DNA of 64,000 nt from CAJMNU01 sp905214855. Its GTDB lineage: Bacteria; Bacillota; Clostridia; Lachnospirales; Lachnospiraceae. How positions within the stretch are numbered: position 1 is the first letter of the stretch; every line of letters begins with the position of its first letter. Under the pieces are notes generated by a model. The model saw only the letters and a list, made by a program, of their open reading frames with translations, had not been told where the DNA came from and did no database searches. The stretch is taken from NCBI GenBank assembly GCA_937890595.1, contig CALADM010000023.1, positions 1 through 64,000 of the forward strand, given 5' to 3'. Made by a program: the position numbers and the translations under genes. Of this stretch, positions 34,668-43,457 are shown piece by piece.

Positions 34668-35702
34668 ATGTTACATTACCCGATTTTAAGTATTATTCTT
34701 CCAGTTTATAATGGAGAAGCATTTATAAAACGTACTATTCAAAGTGTGATAGATCAAGAATTGCAGGATTGGGAATTGATAATTATAAATGATGGTTCTA
34801 AAGATCAGTCAGAAACCATTATTTCGGACTTTTGTACTTTTGATACGAGAATTATAACAATCTCACAAGAAAACAAGGGACTTAGTGCTGCTCGAAATGT
34901 TGGTTATCATAAAGCAACTGGAAAATATATTGTGTTTTTGGATGCTGATGATTATGTTGAACCTAATTATTACAAAAAATTAGTAGTCAGCACCGAAAGA
35001 TATGGTGCTGATTTTGTTATATCCAGTTATATTCGTGATTTTGTTCAATCTGATGCTCAAATAAAGTCTAAGCTAGTATGTTTTAAAGAGCAATTTTTAG
35101 AAAAATATAATCAGATACAACAATGTTGTAGTAAAATATATTTTTACAATGTATATATTCATGTTTGGAATAAGATTTATCGACATGATTTTCTATTAAA
35201 ACATGGAATAGTGTTTGATGAGACAAAACGTTATGCGGAGGATGTTCCATATAATATTGCAGTTTTAGAGAAAGCAAAAAATATTTTGTTTGTAGACGTT
35301 CCGGGATATCATTATGTATGTCATAAAGCTGAACGTTTAACTGGAAAATGGAATAAATCGTTGCTTATAGATAATTGTAAAGTATATCAGAAAATTGTAG
35401 CATATGAGCAAGATTATTTGGGTATGAAACAGTCAGAAGTTGCTGCTGGGATGTATTTAAGAAGTTGTTTTTTGACTGTCGAAAAAATGATAAATATGAA
35501 AATGTCATATAAAGATATTAAAGAAAACATAAAACAACTATTCAATATGCCAGTATTGAGTGAAGTGCTTAGAATTAGTTACAAAAAATGTAAATCGAAA
35601 GAGTTTTTGATATACAAATGTATTTTAAAATTAAAAATACCATTTTTATTTTATATATCAGTGGTATTACGTAGAGCTTTAAAATATATGATAGGACGGT
35701 AA
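34668..35702 (+). CDS. GT2 family glycosyltransferase
   Basis: A 344-residue EpsJ/CpsJ-like glycosyltransferase. Motifs: LSIILPVYNGEAFIKRTIQS near residue 7-26, IINDGSKDQSE near 41, NKGLSAARNVGYHKATGKYI near 71-90 and FLDADDYVEPNYY near 91-103. A following region, VWNKIYRHDFLLKHGIVFDE and RYAEDVPYN, is typical of this subgroup. A basic, partly hydrophobic C-terminus (LKIPFLFYISVVLRRALKYM) may touch the membrane. The substrate is unknown. It has its own promoter and GAAGAGGAGTG ribosome binding site, and appears to start the operon that continues through the exporter genes. Confidence 0.9.
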   Translation: MLHYPILSIILPVYNGEAFIKRTIQSVIDQELQDWELIIINDGSKDQSETIISDFCTFDTRIITISQENKGLSAARNVGYHKATGKYIVFLDADDYVEPNYYKKLVVSTERYGADFVISSYIRDFVQSDAQIKSKLVCFKEQFLEKYNQIQQCCSKIYFYNVYIHVWNKIYRHDFLLKHGIVFDETKRYAEDVPYNIAVLEKAKNILFVDVPGYHYVCHKAERLTGKWNKSLLIDNCKVYQKIVAYEQDYLGMKQSEVAAGMYLRSCFLTVEKMINMKMSYKDIKENIKQLFNMPVLSEVLRISYKKCKSKEFLIYKCILKLKIPFLFYISVVLRRALKYMIGR

Positions 35703-35731
35703 AATCAAGACGATTTTATAGGGATACAGAT

Positions 35732-36664
35732 ATGAAAATTCAGATACTAATGTCAACGTATAATGGTGAAGAATATATACGTACACAATTGGATAGCATT
35801 GTGAATCAAACAATAGAAGAAAAAAAATTATTGATTCGAGACGATGGTTCTATAGATAATACTGTTCTTATTATTCAAGAATATCAAAAACTCTATCCTT
35901 GGATAGAGTTTTATCAAGGTAGTAATATAGGAGTACAAAGAAGTTTTTTTGATTTACTTGAACATTCAGATTCTAAAGCGGATTATATTGCTTTTGCTGA
36001 TCAAGATGATAAGTGGTTGCCAGAAAAATTAGAATGTGCTGTTAAAAAATTAAAGGAATTATTTCAAAAGACAAAGCAGCCTTTGCTTTATTGCGGAAGT
36101 CAAGTTATGGTTGATGAACAATTGCAGCCAATAGATGTTACTGTAACAAGAATTGTAAAAAAAGCAGCATTTGGTAATGCGCTCGTTCAAAATATTTGCA
36201 CAGGTTGTACAGCTGTTATTAATCAGCAATTAGCAGAATTAATTCGTAATAATATTCCTAAAGATATAGATGCAGTAGTAATGCATGATTGGTGGTTATA
36301 TCTTGTAGCTAGTTGTTTTGGAAGTGTATATTATGATAATAAGTCATATATTTTATATCGACAGCATGAAAAAAATACACATGGTGCCATTTTAAGAAAA
36401 AGAGAGTTAATTAAATATCGCATAAAACAGTTAACAAAACCGAGAGGAGATGTGTATCGACAAGTTAGGGAATTTGAAACAGTATATATTAAAATTTTGA
36501 ATTCCAATAATTATGAACAAAAAAAGAAGATGATTAATCGATTATTGTTATCAGAAAAAAAAGTTACTGAAAGACTTTTAATTGCTATTAATAATCAATA
36601 TTTTCGTCAAAAGCGAGGAGATAATTTGGTTTTTAAATTAATTATCTTAATAGGTAAATTATAG
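35732..36664 (+). CDS. GT2 family glycosyltransferase, rhamnosyltransferase-like
   Basis: A 310-residue GT2 enzyme with the pattern of the RfbN/RgpB-type group. The N-terminus is IQILMSTYNGEEYIRTQLDS, followed by LIRDDGSIDNT near 35 and YIAFADQDDKWLPEKLECA near 88-106. The FADQDDxW form of the metal motif is common in rhamnosyltransferases, but this is only suggestive. The C-terminal half includes MHDWWLYLVASCFGS near 183, also typical. It precedes the Wzm/Wzt exporter genes by 41 bases and is likely co-transcribed with them. Confidence 0.88.
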   Translation: MKIQILMSTYNGEEYIRTQLDSIVNQTIEEKKLLIRDDGSIDNTVLIIQEYQKLYPWIEFYQGSNIGVQRSFFDLLEHSDSKADYIAFADQDDKWLPEKLECAVKKLKELFQKTKQPLLYCGSQVMVDEQLQPIDVTVTRIVKKAAFGNALVQNICTGCTAVINQQLAELIRNNIPKDIDAVVMHDWWLYLVASCFGSVYYDNKSYILYRQHEKNTHGAILRKRELIKYRIKQLTKPRGDVYRQVREFETVYIKILNSNNYEQKKKMINRLLLSEKKVTERLLIAINNQYFRQKRGDNLVFKLIILIGKL

Positions 36665-36705
36665 GAAGAGTATTTTATGCAGAAAATAATTAAGGAGATA
36701 AGAAA

Positions 36706-37491
36706 ATGGGAAGATTTTTTCGGCGAAATAAAGAAATTGTTTGGAATTTAGCAATAAATGATTTTTCAACAAAATATGCTGGTTCAGCCTTTGGTATTTT
36801 TTGGGCATTTTTTCAGCCGGTAATAACAATATTAGTATATTGGTGTGTATTTGAATTTGGATTAAAAGCTCAAACCCCTGTGGAAAATACAACATATATT
36901 GTATGGTTTGCAACAGGAATGATACCATGGTTCTTTTTTTCAGATGGTGTAAATGCTGTTACCAATAGTTTGATTGAATATAGTTATTTAGTAAAAAAAT
37001 TAGTGTTTGATATCAATTTATTACCAATTGTAAAAATATTGTCAGCATTAATGGTTCATATTGTATTTGTAATCCTTTTGTTAGTAGTAGCATTAATTAA
37101 TAATGGACCACTTTCTATTTATGCTTTTCAAATCGTATATTACATGCTGTGTACAGTTGTATTAGCATATGCAATAGGATTGATTACTTCATCTATTATT
37201 CCATTTTTTAGGGATTTAGGTCAGGTAGTTAATATTATTTTACAAATAGGTGTTTGGGCAACACCAATAATTTGGTCATATACAATAATTCCTGAATCAT
37301 ATAGATGGATTGCAAAACTTAATCCAGTGTTTTATATTGTAGAAGGATATAGAGCAAGCTTAATTGGGAAAGAGTGGTTTTGGGAACATCCAGCAGTAAC
37401 CAGTTATTTTTGGTTAATCACGGTGATTTTATTATTTTTAGGTTATTTTTCATTTACAAAATTAAAACCTCACTTTGCAGATGTTTTGTAA
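36706..37491 (+). CDS. Polysaccharide ABC exporter permease (Wzm/TagG)
   Basis: Membrane half of an ABC-2 type exporter that moves lipid-linked polysaccharide to the outer face. The 261-residue protein has the family's N-terminal amphipathic stretch (NKEIVWNLAINDFSTKYAGS) and about six helices, for example FGIFWAFFQPVITILVYWCV, IVFVILLLVVALI and YMLCTVVLAYAIGLITSSII. The C-terminal conserved loop is LGQVVNIILQIGVWATPIIW with LNPVFYIVEGYR. The start is ATG after AAGGAG. The Wzt ATPase gene follows 32 bases later. It is the only permease of this kind in the window although two Wzt ATPases exist. Confidence 0.95.
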   Translation: MGRFFRRNKEIVWNLAINDFSTKYAGSAFGIFWAFFQPVITILVYWCVFEFGLKAQTPVENTTYIVWFATGMIPWFFFSDGVNAVTNSLIEYSYLVKKLVFDINLLPIVKILSALMVHIVFVILLLVVALINNGPLSIYAFQIVYYMLCTVVLAYAIGLITSSIIPFFRDLGQVVNIILQIGVWATPIIWSYTIIPESYRWIAKLNPVFYIVEGYRASLIGKEWFWEHPAVTSYFWLITVILLFLGYFSFTKLKPHFADVL

Positions 37492-37523
37492 TCAGTTTCT
37501 AAACATAGAAATAAGGAGCATAT

Positions 37524-38762
37524 ATGGATAACATTGCGATAAAAATTGAAAACTTGTATAAAAGCTATAAATTATATTCAAAACCAGGAGACCGTGTAAA
37601 GGAAGCATTTACTGGAAATAAGGGGAAATATTGTAGGGAAACCTATATATTAAATGGAATCAATTTAGAAGTAAAATCTGGAGAAGTAATAGGAATTATT
37701 GGAACAAATGGTGCAGGAAAGTCTACACTTCTTAAAATTATTACAGGAGTTTTGACTCCAACAAGAGGAAAGGTAAACGTAAATGGAAAAGTATCTGCAT
37801 TGTTAGAGCTTGGAACAGGGTTTAATCCAGAATTCACTGGAATAAAAAATATTTATTTAAATGGTGCAATGATGGGATATACGCATGAGGAGATGGAAAA
37901 GCGTATAGAGTCGATTATTGAATTTGCAGATATAGGTGATTTTATTTATCAACCAGTAAAAACGTATTCTTCTGGTATGTTTGCGAGATTAGCATTTGCT
38001 GCTGCTATTAATGTAGATCCAGAAATATTAATTGTTGACGAAGCTTTAAGTGTGGGGGATTTACGTTTCCAAATGAAATGTATGGATAAAATGAAATCCA
38101 TGATGGATAATGGAGTCACGGTATTGTTTGTTTCCCATGATATTAATGCTATTCGACGCTTGTGTACAAAGGCAGTATGGGTTAAAGAGGGAGTTGTTGC
38201 AAGTTTTGGGGAGACAAATAAAATATGTGATCAATATCTTGAGTATTTAAAATTAGGTGAAATAGAGGAAGATAACACAGGGGCGTTTTTAGCTGAAACA
38301 GAAGGTTTTGAAGGGGGATTAAAGGAATTTAAATCTGGTAATGGAGAAGCAGTTGCAGAAATACAAGGTATTTCTATTGTAAATAAAAACAATGAAAGGG
38401 TATCAGAATTTGATTTATTTGAACCAGTGGAGATTAAAATCTACTATGATGTATATGATGAAAATATTGAATCCCCTGTTTTGGGAATAGCATTAAAACG
38501 TATAGATGAAGAATATGTTTGTGGAGTGAATACATTATTAGATAAAGTAAGAATTCCATGGAAATATGGAAGAAATAGTTTTAGTATTGTATATGATGAA
38601 GGAATACGAGTTCTGGGAGGAAGATATTATTTTGATGTGGCCTTATTTGATAAAACAGCCACTGTACCAATTCATTATTGGGCGAAAATTAAGGAATTTA
38701 CTGTAAATGCAGCATATATTGGGGAAGGAGTTTGCATCCTTCCGCATAAATGGAGAAAATAA
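37524..38762 (+). CDS. Polysaccharide ABC exporter ATPase (Wzt/TagH-type) with C-terminal domain
   Basis: ATPase partner of the adjacent Wzm. The nucleotide-binding domain (about 1-235) has Walker A GTNGAGKST near 59, signature YSSGMFARLAFA near 148 and Walker B ILIVDEALSVGD near 169. Residues 270-412 form a Wzt-C-like beta-sandwich domain (VEIKIYYDVYDENIESPVLG, GGRYYFDVALFDKT), which in O9a-type systems binds the capped chain end. The N-terminal halves of this protein and the 3.6-kb ATPase are close homologues, while the C-terminal domains differ. This suggests different export signals. The stop overlaps the next gene's ATG by one base, coupling it to the methyltransferase. Confidence 0.94.
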   Translation: MDNIAIKIENLYKSYKLYSKPGDRVKEAFTGNKGKYCRETYILNGINLEVKSGEVIGIIGTNGAGKSTLLKIITGVLTPTRGKVNVNGKVSALLELGTGFNPEFTGIKNIYLNGAMMGYTHEEMEKRIESIIEFADIGDFIYQPVKTYSSGMFARLAFAAAINVDPEILIVDEALSVGDLRFQMKCMDKMKSMMDNGVTVLFVSHDINAIRRLCTKAVWVKEGVVASFGETNKICDQYLEYLKLGEIEEDNTGAFLAETEGFEGGLKEFKSGNGEAVAEIQGISIVNKNNERVSEFDLFEPVEIKIYYDVYDENIESPVLGIALKRIDEEYVCGVNTLLDKVRIPWKYGRNSFSIVYDEGIRVLGGRYYFDVALFDKTATVPIHYWAKIKEFTVNAAYIGEGVCILPHKWRK

Positions 38763-40291
38763 TGAGTAAATATGATTTTAATTTTGATTTATATGAAGAT
38801 AGTACATTAGCTTGGATTGCTCAAAAAATTAAAGTAGAAACAAATATTTTAGAATTTGGGGCAGCTAATGGTCGATTGACAAGATTTTTAAAAAAGGAAA
38901 AATTATGTTGTGTTGATATTGTAGAAATTGATGAAGAGTCTGGTAGTGAAGCTGCTTTATATGCGGAATTTTCGTGGGTCGGAAAAGAACGTGGAGATAT
39001 TGAAAAATATCATTGGTTAAATACATCTAAAAAATATGATTATATTATTTTTGCGGATGTGTTAGAACATTTGCTTAATCCACAACATGTATTGGAATGT
39101 TGTAAATCAGTTTTAAAAGATAATGGTGAAGTATTAGTATCAGTACCTAATATTTCACATAATTCAATAATCATTGAATTAATGAATGATAGATTTAATT
39201 ATACTCCGATTGGTTTATTGGATAATACTCATTTAAGATTTTTTACTAGGCAATCATTTATTCAAATGGTTGAAAAAATTGGTTTAGTTATTGTTGATGA
39301 ACGTGCTAAATATATACGAGTAGGTGAAAATGAAATTAAAAACACATATGGGGATGTGTCCAAAGAAATTTTTAAAGTATTGGCTAATAGAGATAATGGT
39401 GAGGTATATCAGTATATGTTTTCTTTAGCTAGAAGTGATGAATATTTGGGAGGGAAATGTAGCCGTAAGGTAAATTTTAATAAGACATTTTATTATTCGG
39501 CGAAAGCTCAATATGATCAGGATGGAGTTTTTGACTATAAAAAAGAAATCGATAAGTATGTTAATCCGTCATATGGATATTTAGAAACCAAGATAGATAT
39601 TCTACAGGGAAGTCATAAATGTTTACTTCAATTTCTTAATTGTAATTGTATAACGGGAAAACCTATTGTAAAAATTCGTTCTTTATCAGAAACGTGGAGA
39701 GAGGTAGAAAATTATATAAATAATGTTGATATTCAAAATGGTGGATATTATTTTTATCAAAAGATGCCAGAATTGGTGATTGAATTACAAGAAACGGATT
39801 GTGAACTTGAGATTTCTATGCCAATTTATGCATACGATATTGAGGGAACAATATTTGATGTATATGTACAGTTATTAAATAATCAAAACCAAAAAATAAT
39901 AGATCTTGAATACCAAAATCAAAATTTGAATAATCAAATAGAAAAAATGGAAAATCAGTATCAAAATAAAGAAATGGAATTGAAACATAGTAGTTTACAA
40001 TATGAAGAAATTGTTAAACAGAAAGATATGAAATTCCAAGAAAGTGTAAATATTTACGAAAATATGATTAAAAAGAAAGATAATGAATTCAAACAAAGTG
40101 TAGATATTTATGAAAATATGATTAAAAAGAAAGATAATGAATTTAAGCAAAGCATAGATATTTATGAAAATGTGATTCAGCAAAAAGAAAATGAATATCA
40201 AGAAAATATTTCTTTATATAAAAAAGAAATTGAAAACTTGAAAACAGAAGTAGAGTTATTAAAAAAACGTCCAAAATGGAAAGTTTTTTAG
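38762..40291 (+). CDS. Methyltransferase with repetitive coiled-coil tail (WbdD-like candidate)
   Basis: A 509-residue protein. Residues 1 to about 200 are a class I SAM methyltransferase: motif I ILEFGAANGRLTRFLK near residue 30, VDIVEIDEESG near 52, YIIFADVLEHLLNPQHVLEC near 95 and VLVSVPNISHNS near 125. A middle beta-rich region (about 225-375) follows. From about 375 to the end lies a long coiled coil with 18-residue tandem repeats (YENMIKKKDNEFKQSVDI). ATG 38762 overlaps the Wzt stop and has GGAGAA upstream. A longer frame from 38750 has no ribosome binding site. A methyltransferase plus coiled coil beside Wzt recalls E. coli WbdD, which caps chains and sets their length, but no kinase domain is visible here. 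Confidence 0.85.
   Translation: MSKYDFNFDLYEDSTLAWIAQKIKVETNILEFGAANGRLTRFLKKEKLCCVDIVEIDEESGSEAALYAEFSWVGKERGDIEKYHWLNTSKKYDYIIFADVLEHLLNPQHVLECCKSVLKDNGEVLVSVPNISHNSIIIELMNDRFNYTPIGLLDNTHLRFFTRQSFIQMVEKIGLVIVDERAKYIRVGENEIKNTYGDVSKEIFKVLANRDNGEVYQYMFSLARSDEYLGGKCSRKVNFNKTFYYSAKAQYDQDGVFDYKKEIDKYVNPSYGYLETKIDILQGSHKCLLQFLNCNCITGKPIVKIRSLSETWREVENYINNVDIQNGGYYFYQKMPELVIELQETDCELEISMPIYAYDIEGTIFDVYVQLLNNQNQKIIDLEYQNQNLNNQIEKMENQYQNKEMELKHSSLQYEEIVKQKDMKFQESVNIYENMIKKKDNEFKQSVDIYENMIKKKDNEFKQSIDIYENVIQQKENEYQENISLYKKEIENLKTEVELLKKRPKWKVF
40055..40216 (+). repeat. 54-base tandem repeat encoding coiled-coil units
   Basis: Three in-frame copies (40055-40108, 40109-40162, 40163-40216) within the methyltransferase gene. 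Copies 1 and 2 are almost identical at DNA level, copy 3 is diverged, and a further degenerate copy precedes them. Each encodes 18 residues beginning YEN. In-frame units of this kind can expand or contract without frameshift. Confidence 0.88.
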
Positions 40292-40313
40292 AATTATAAT
40301 AGTGAGGGATAAT

Positions 40314-41306
40314 ATGGAATTGAGTTTAATGAGAAAGATTTTTCGTGCATTTCCTTTGCCAGAATGTTTAAAAAATAAAATTCGATTACAGATACACTTA
40401 TGGCATGACAAAAATGATAAAAATGTGGTTAATATTTATGGAAGAAACGAGTACTTTCCAAAAGTAAAAAAAGTGAATAAAGAGGTAACAGCAATAATCC
40501 CTAATTACAATTATGCTCGATATTTAGATGAACGAATTGATTCTATTTTGTTTCAAACATATCCAGTTAAAGAAATTATTATATTAGATGATTGTTCTTC
40601 AGATGATAGTATTAAAGTCATTCAACAACGTATAAAATATAATAAAACTGGTATTAAAATTAGTTTGGTAGCAAATGAAGTTAATTCTGGTAGTGTGTTT
40701 TCTCAATGGCAAAAGGCATTTCAGTTAGCAAATACAGACTATGTATGGATTGCAGAGGCTGATGATAGTTGTGATAGTCGTTTTTTAGAGACAGTTATGA
40801 AGGGGTTTGACAGAGATAATGTAGTAATTTCTTATTGTGAATCATTAACAATGGACGAAAATAATGTGTTGTTAATGTCTAATTTACGAGAATGGATAGA
40901 TGTATTTAAATGTGGAAAATGGGATGAAGATTATGTTAAAGATGGTAAAAGTGAAGTAGCTGAGACAATGTGTATAAATAATACAATTGCTAATGTTTCG
41001 AGTGCAGTTATTAGAAATGGTAATTATGATACAATTTTGGAAGAAGCAAAAACATTTAAATTAGCAGGTGACTGGTACACTTATATGAATTTGTTGAAAA
41101 AAGGAAATATTGCTTATTTTAAGGAATCTTATAATTATCATAGAATGCAAACTCAGGGATTAACTTTATCAACAAAGCATGAACAAGAATTTGCTGAGAT
41201 TGTACGTTTACAAGATTATGCTTTAGATAATTTTGATATTTCATTGGAAGTCAAGGAAAAAATATACGCAAGACGAGAAAGAGAGAGAATTCGCTTTGGA
41301 TTATAA
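40314..41306 (+). CDS. GT2 family glycosyltransferase
   Basis: A 330-residue glycosyltransferase. A basic N-terminal stretch of about 45 residues precedes the GT-A fold: VTAIIPNYNYARYLDERIDS near residue 56-75, ILDDCSSDDS near 87 and the metal motif WIAEADDSCDSRFLE near 143-157. A GD(WY)-type acceptor motif, LAGDWYTYMNLLKKGNIAYF, lies near 248. The substrate is unknown. ATG 40314 has GAGGG 5-6 bases upstream and is preferred over GTG 40302. It follows the methyltransferase by 22 bases and overlaps the next gene. Confidence 0.88.
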   Translation: MELSLMRKIFRAFPLPECLKNKIRLQIHLWHDKNDKNVVNIYGRNEYFPKVKKVNKEVTAIIPNYNYARYLDERIDSILFQTYPVKEIIILDDCSSDDSIKVIQQRIKYNKTGIKISLVANEVNSGSVFSQWQKAFQLANTDYVWIAEADDSCDSRFLETVMKGFDRDNVVISYCESLTMDENNVLLMSNLREWIDVFKCGKWDEDYVKDGKSEVAETMCINNTIANVSSAVIRNGNYDTILEEAKTFKLAGDWYTYMNLLKKGNIAYFKESYNYHRMQTQGLTLSTKHEQEFAEIVRLQDYALDNFDISLEVKEKIYARRERERIRFGL

Positions 41307-42333
41307 AAATATTCAATTATCAATTATAATTCCTGTATATAATACAGAACCATTTTTACGTAAATGTTTACAGTCAGTTGTAACAGCAGTAGATGGAATT
41401 GAAGAACTGGTGGAGGTTTTAATAATCAATGATGGATCTCCAGATAATTCCGCTATTATTATTGATGAATTTTGTGAAAAATATGGAACTTGGATGAAAC
41501 AATTTACTAAACCTAATGGAGGATTATCAGATGTAAAAAACTATGGTTTAGAGAGGGCAAACGGAAAATATATTATATTTTTAGATTCAGATGATTATAT
41601 AGAGCCCGAAATGTATAAAGATATGCTCAAAAAAATTGATGAAGAAGCAGCTGATGTAGTTGTTTGTGATATTAGATTAACATATGATGATGAAACAAAA
41701 AATAAAATTTGGCCATGTGCAATTGAAACCAGAAATGGAGAGTTTGCCAAAGTGATGGATATGTCTATGATGCCAGCATCATGGAATAAAATTGTAAAAA
41801 AAGATTTATATAATGGATTAACATTTCCTGTTGGATTAAATAATGAAGATGTAGCTGTTACACCAATTGTATTAGCAAGAGCAAAAAAAATTGCTATTAT
41901 TCATAAGGCTTATTATAACTATTATCAGAGGACTGGTTCTATACAAAATAGTAAGTTTAATGAAAAACGTTTTGTTATTTTAAAAACATCAAAAATGTGT
42001 ATGGATAGGATAACAGGACTTTCAGATGAAAAAATAGAGATAATTAAAGGATCTATTTATTTACATCAAGTATTATCAATGGCATTTTATCCTATTAGAT
42101 ATGAAAAGTTTCTGAATAGATATAAACTTTTAAAAAATTATATGAAACAGGTAAACGAATTATTCCCTGATATTTGGGATAATTATGAAGTGAAAGAATT
42201 TCAAACATGGGAAGATCATTATATGCAAATATATAGAAGAATATCATGTCGATTATTAAAAAATAATTGTTATTTATTAACAAGTTTGTTTTGGTCTCTT
42301 TGTAATTTGATGTATAGATTAAAAAGACGTTAA
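41296..42333 (+). CDS. GT2 family glycosyltransferase
   Basis: A GT2 enzyme of about 345 residues. Motifs: LSIIIPVYNTEPFLRKCLQS immediately at the N-terminus, VLIINDGSPDNSA near 43, PNGGLSDVKNYGLERANGKY near 73-92 and FLDSDDYIEPEMYKDM near 95-110. A later region, MPASWNKIVKKDLYNGLTFP with LNNEDVAVTP, matches the EpsJ-like group. No ATG is available before the catalytic motifs. The best start is TTG 41296, overlapping the previous stop by 11 bases with a weak GAGAGAG site; TTG 41233 is the alternative. The C-terminus is basic and leucine-rich, so membrane association is possible. The start position is uncertain, but the gene is secure. Confidence 0.85.
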   Translation: MDYKNIQLSIIIPVYNTEPFLRKCLQSVVTAVDGIEELVEVLIINDGSPDNSAIIIDEFCEKYGTWMKQFTKPNGGLSDVKNYGLERANGKYIIFLDSDDYIEPEMYKDMLKKIDEEAADVVVCDIRLTYDDETKNKIWPCAIETRNGEFAKVMDMSMMPASWNKIVKKDLYNGLTFPVGLNNEDVAVTPIVLARAKKIAIIHKAYYNYYQRTGSIQNSKFNEKRFVILKTSKMCMDRITGLSDEKIEIIKGSIYLHQVLSMAFYPIRYEKFLNRYKLLKNYMKQVNELFPDIWDNYEVKEFQTWEDHYMQIYRRISCRLLKNNCYLLTSLFWSLCNLMYRLKRR

Positions 42334-42359
42334 CTGTTTCTTTGATGGGGGAGAATATA

Positions 42360-43457
42360 GTGTCGATGTCAAAAAGAAATGTAACAATAGATATTCTAAA
42401 AGGTATAGGAATCATTTCAATTGTTGTGGGTCATGCGTGTTGGGAAGTGAAAATTGGGAATCTTTCTTTTCCTATTGGTCCATTTGTATATTTATATCAT
42501 TTGACTATTTTCTTTTTTTGTGCTGGATATTGTTATAAAGCAGATTCTATTGATAATTATCTTATTAAAAAAATTAAAAGCCTTTATATTCCGTTTATTT
42601 TATATTCATTAGTTTTTTTAATATTTAGAAATTTGTTTCTAAAACTTGGAATTTTGGATGGGATACCATACAGTTTTGAAGATTTAATTATTGTTGTTAC
42701 AAATATTTTGACTTTTAATGGAAATGGAGAATTTTTATCAGCATTCTGGTTTTTACCAGTATTATTTGGGGCATTAATTATTTTTTGTATAATTGATCAA
42801 ATATTAAAAAAAACGAATGTATTGAAGGTAACTGCTATTATTTTAATATTGTTTTTAGGATATATAGGACTTTATTCTATGGAACATCATTTTGGTTTGC
42901 TATTAAATATGCAAGTTGCATATTTAATGATTCCTATTGTTACCATAGGATATATGTATAAAAGAAAAGAAGAATTTATAAATAAACTAATAAACATTTT
43001 TACATTTATTGCATGTTTAGTAATAATGGTAGGATTATTGTATAGAAATATAGGAATTATAGAATTATCAAAATTTATGATAATTAGTAAATCACTGTTT
43101 TATCCGGTATCATTTATAGGAATATTATTTTGCTTATCTTTAGCCAAAATTATTTCTAAGCATGAATGGTTTAAAAGATTGTTTTCATATATAGGTGTTT
43201 ACAGCTTTGACATTATGGCATTACATTTTTTGAGTTTTAAGATTGTAGACTTATTATATTATTTAATTTCTAGAAAACCATGTGTTATGAGTGCATTCCC
43301 TTATTCCTATAATGAAATGAGGGTGGTTTATGTTATAGTAGGGATTGCATTTCCTGTTTTTTTAAAAAAATTATTTATGCAATTTAAAAAATATTTGAAT
43401 AAAAATATATTGTTGGAAATAAAATCTAAATTGGAGGAAAATCATTTAAACAATTGA
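42360..43457 (+). CDS. Acyltransferase 3 family membrane protein
   Basis: A polytopic protein of about 365 residues in the acyltransferase 3 / OafA-like superfamily, which O-acetylates cell-surface sugars. The N-terminal signature is TIDILKGIGIISIVVGHACW, with the conserved His, followed by FVYLYHLTIFFFCAGYCYK, the second conserved motif. About ten helices follow, including GNGEFLSAFWFLPVLFGALI. The group resembles fucose 4-O-acetyltransferase and WecH-type proteins. GTG 42360 lies 6 bases after GGGGGAG. ATG 42366 and an upstream TTG are alternatives. It precedes an LTA-synthase-like gene with a 4-base overlap. It is probably a decoration enzyme for the exported glycan. Confidence 0.87.
   Translation: MSMSKRNVTIDILKGIGIISIVVGHACWEVKIGNLSFPIGPFVYLYHLTIFFFCAGYCYKADSIDNYLIKKIKSLYIPFILYSLVFLIFRNLFLKLGILDGIPYSFEDLIIVVTNILTFNGNGEFLSAFWFLPVLFGALIIFCIIDQILKKTNVLKVTAIILILFLGYIGLYSMEHHFGLLLNMQVAYLMIPIVTIGYMYKRKEEFINKLINIFTFIACLVIMVGLLYRNIGIIELSKFMIISKSLFYPVSFIGILFCLSLAKIISKHEWFKRLFSYIGVYSFDIMALHFLSFKIVDLLYYLISRKPCVMSAFPYSYNEMRVVYVIVGIAFPVFLKKLFMQFKKYLNKNILLEIKSKLEENHLNN

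Noticed and set aside
40055..40216. Regular 54-base repeats as a possible CRISPR-like array
   Set aside because: They are contiguous, in frame, without spacers, and encode a coiled coil.
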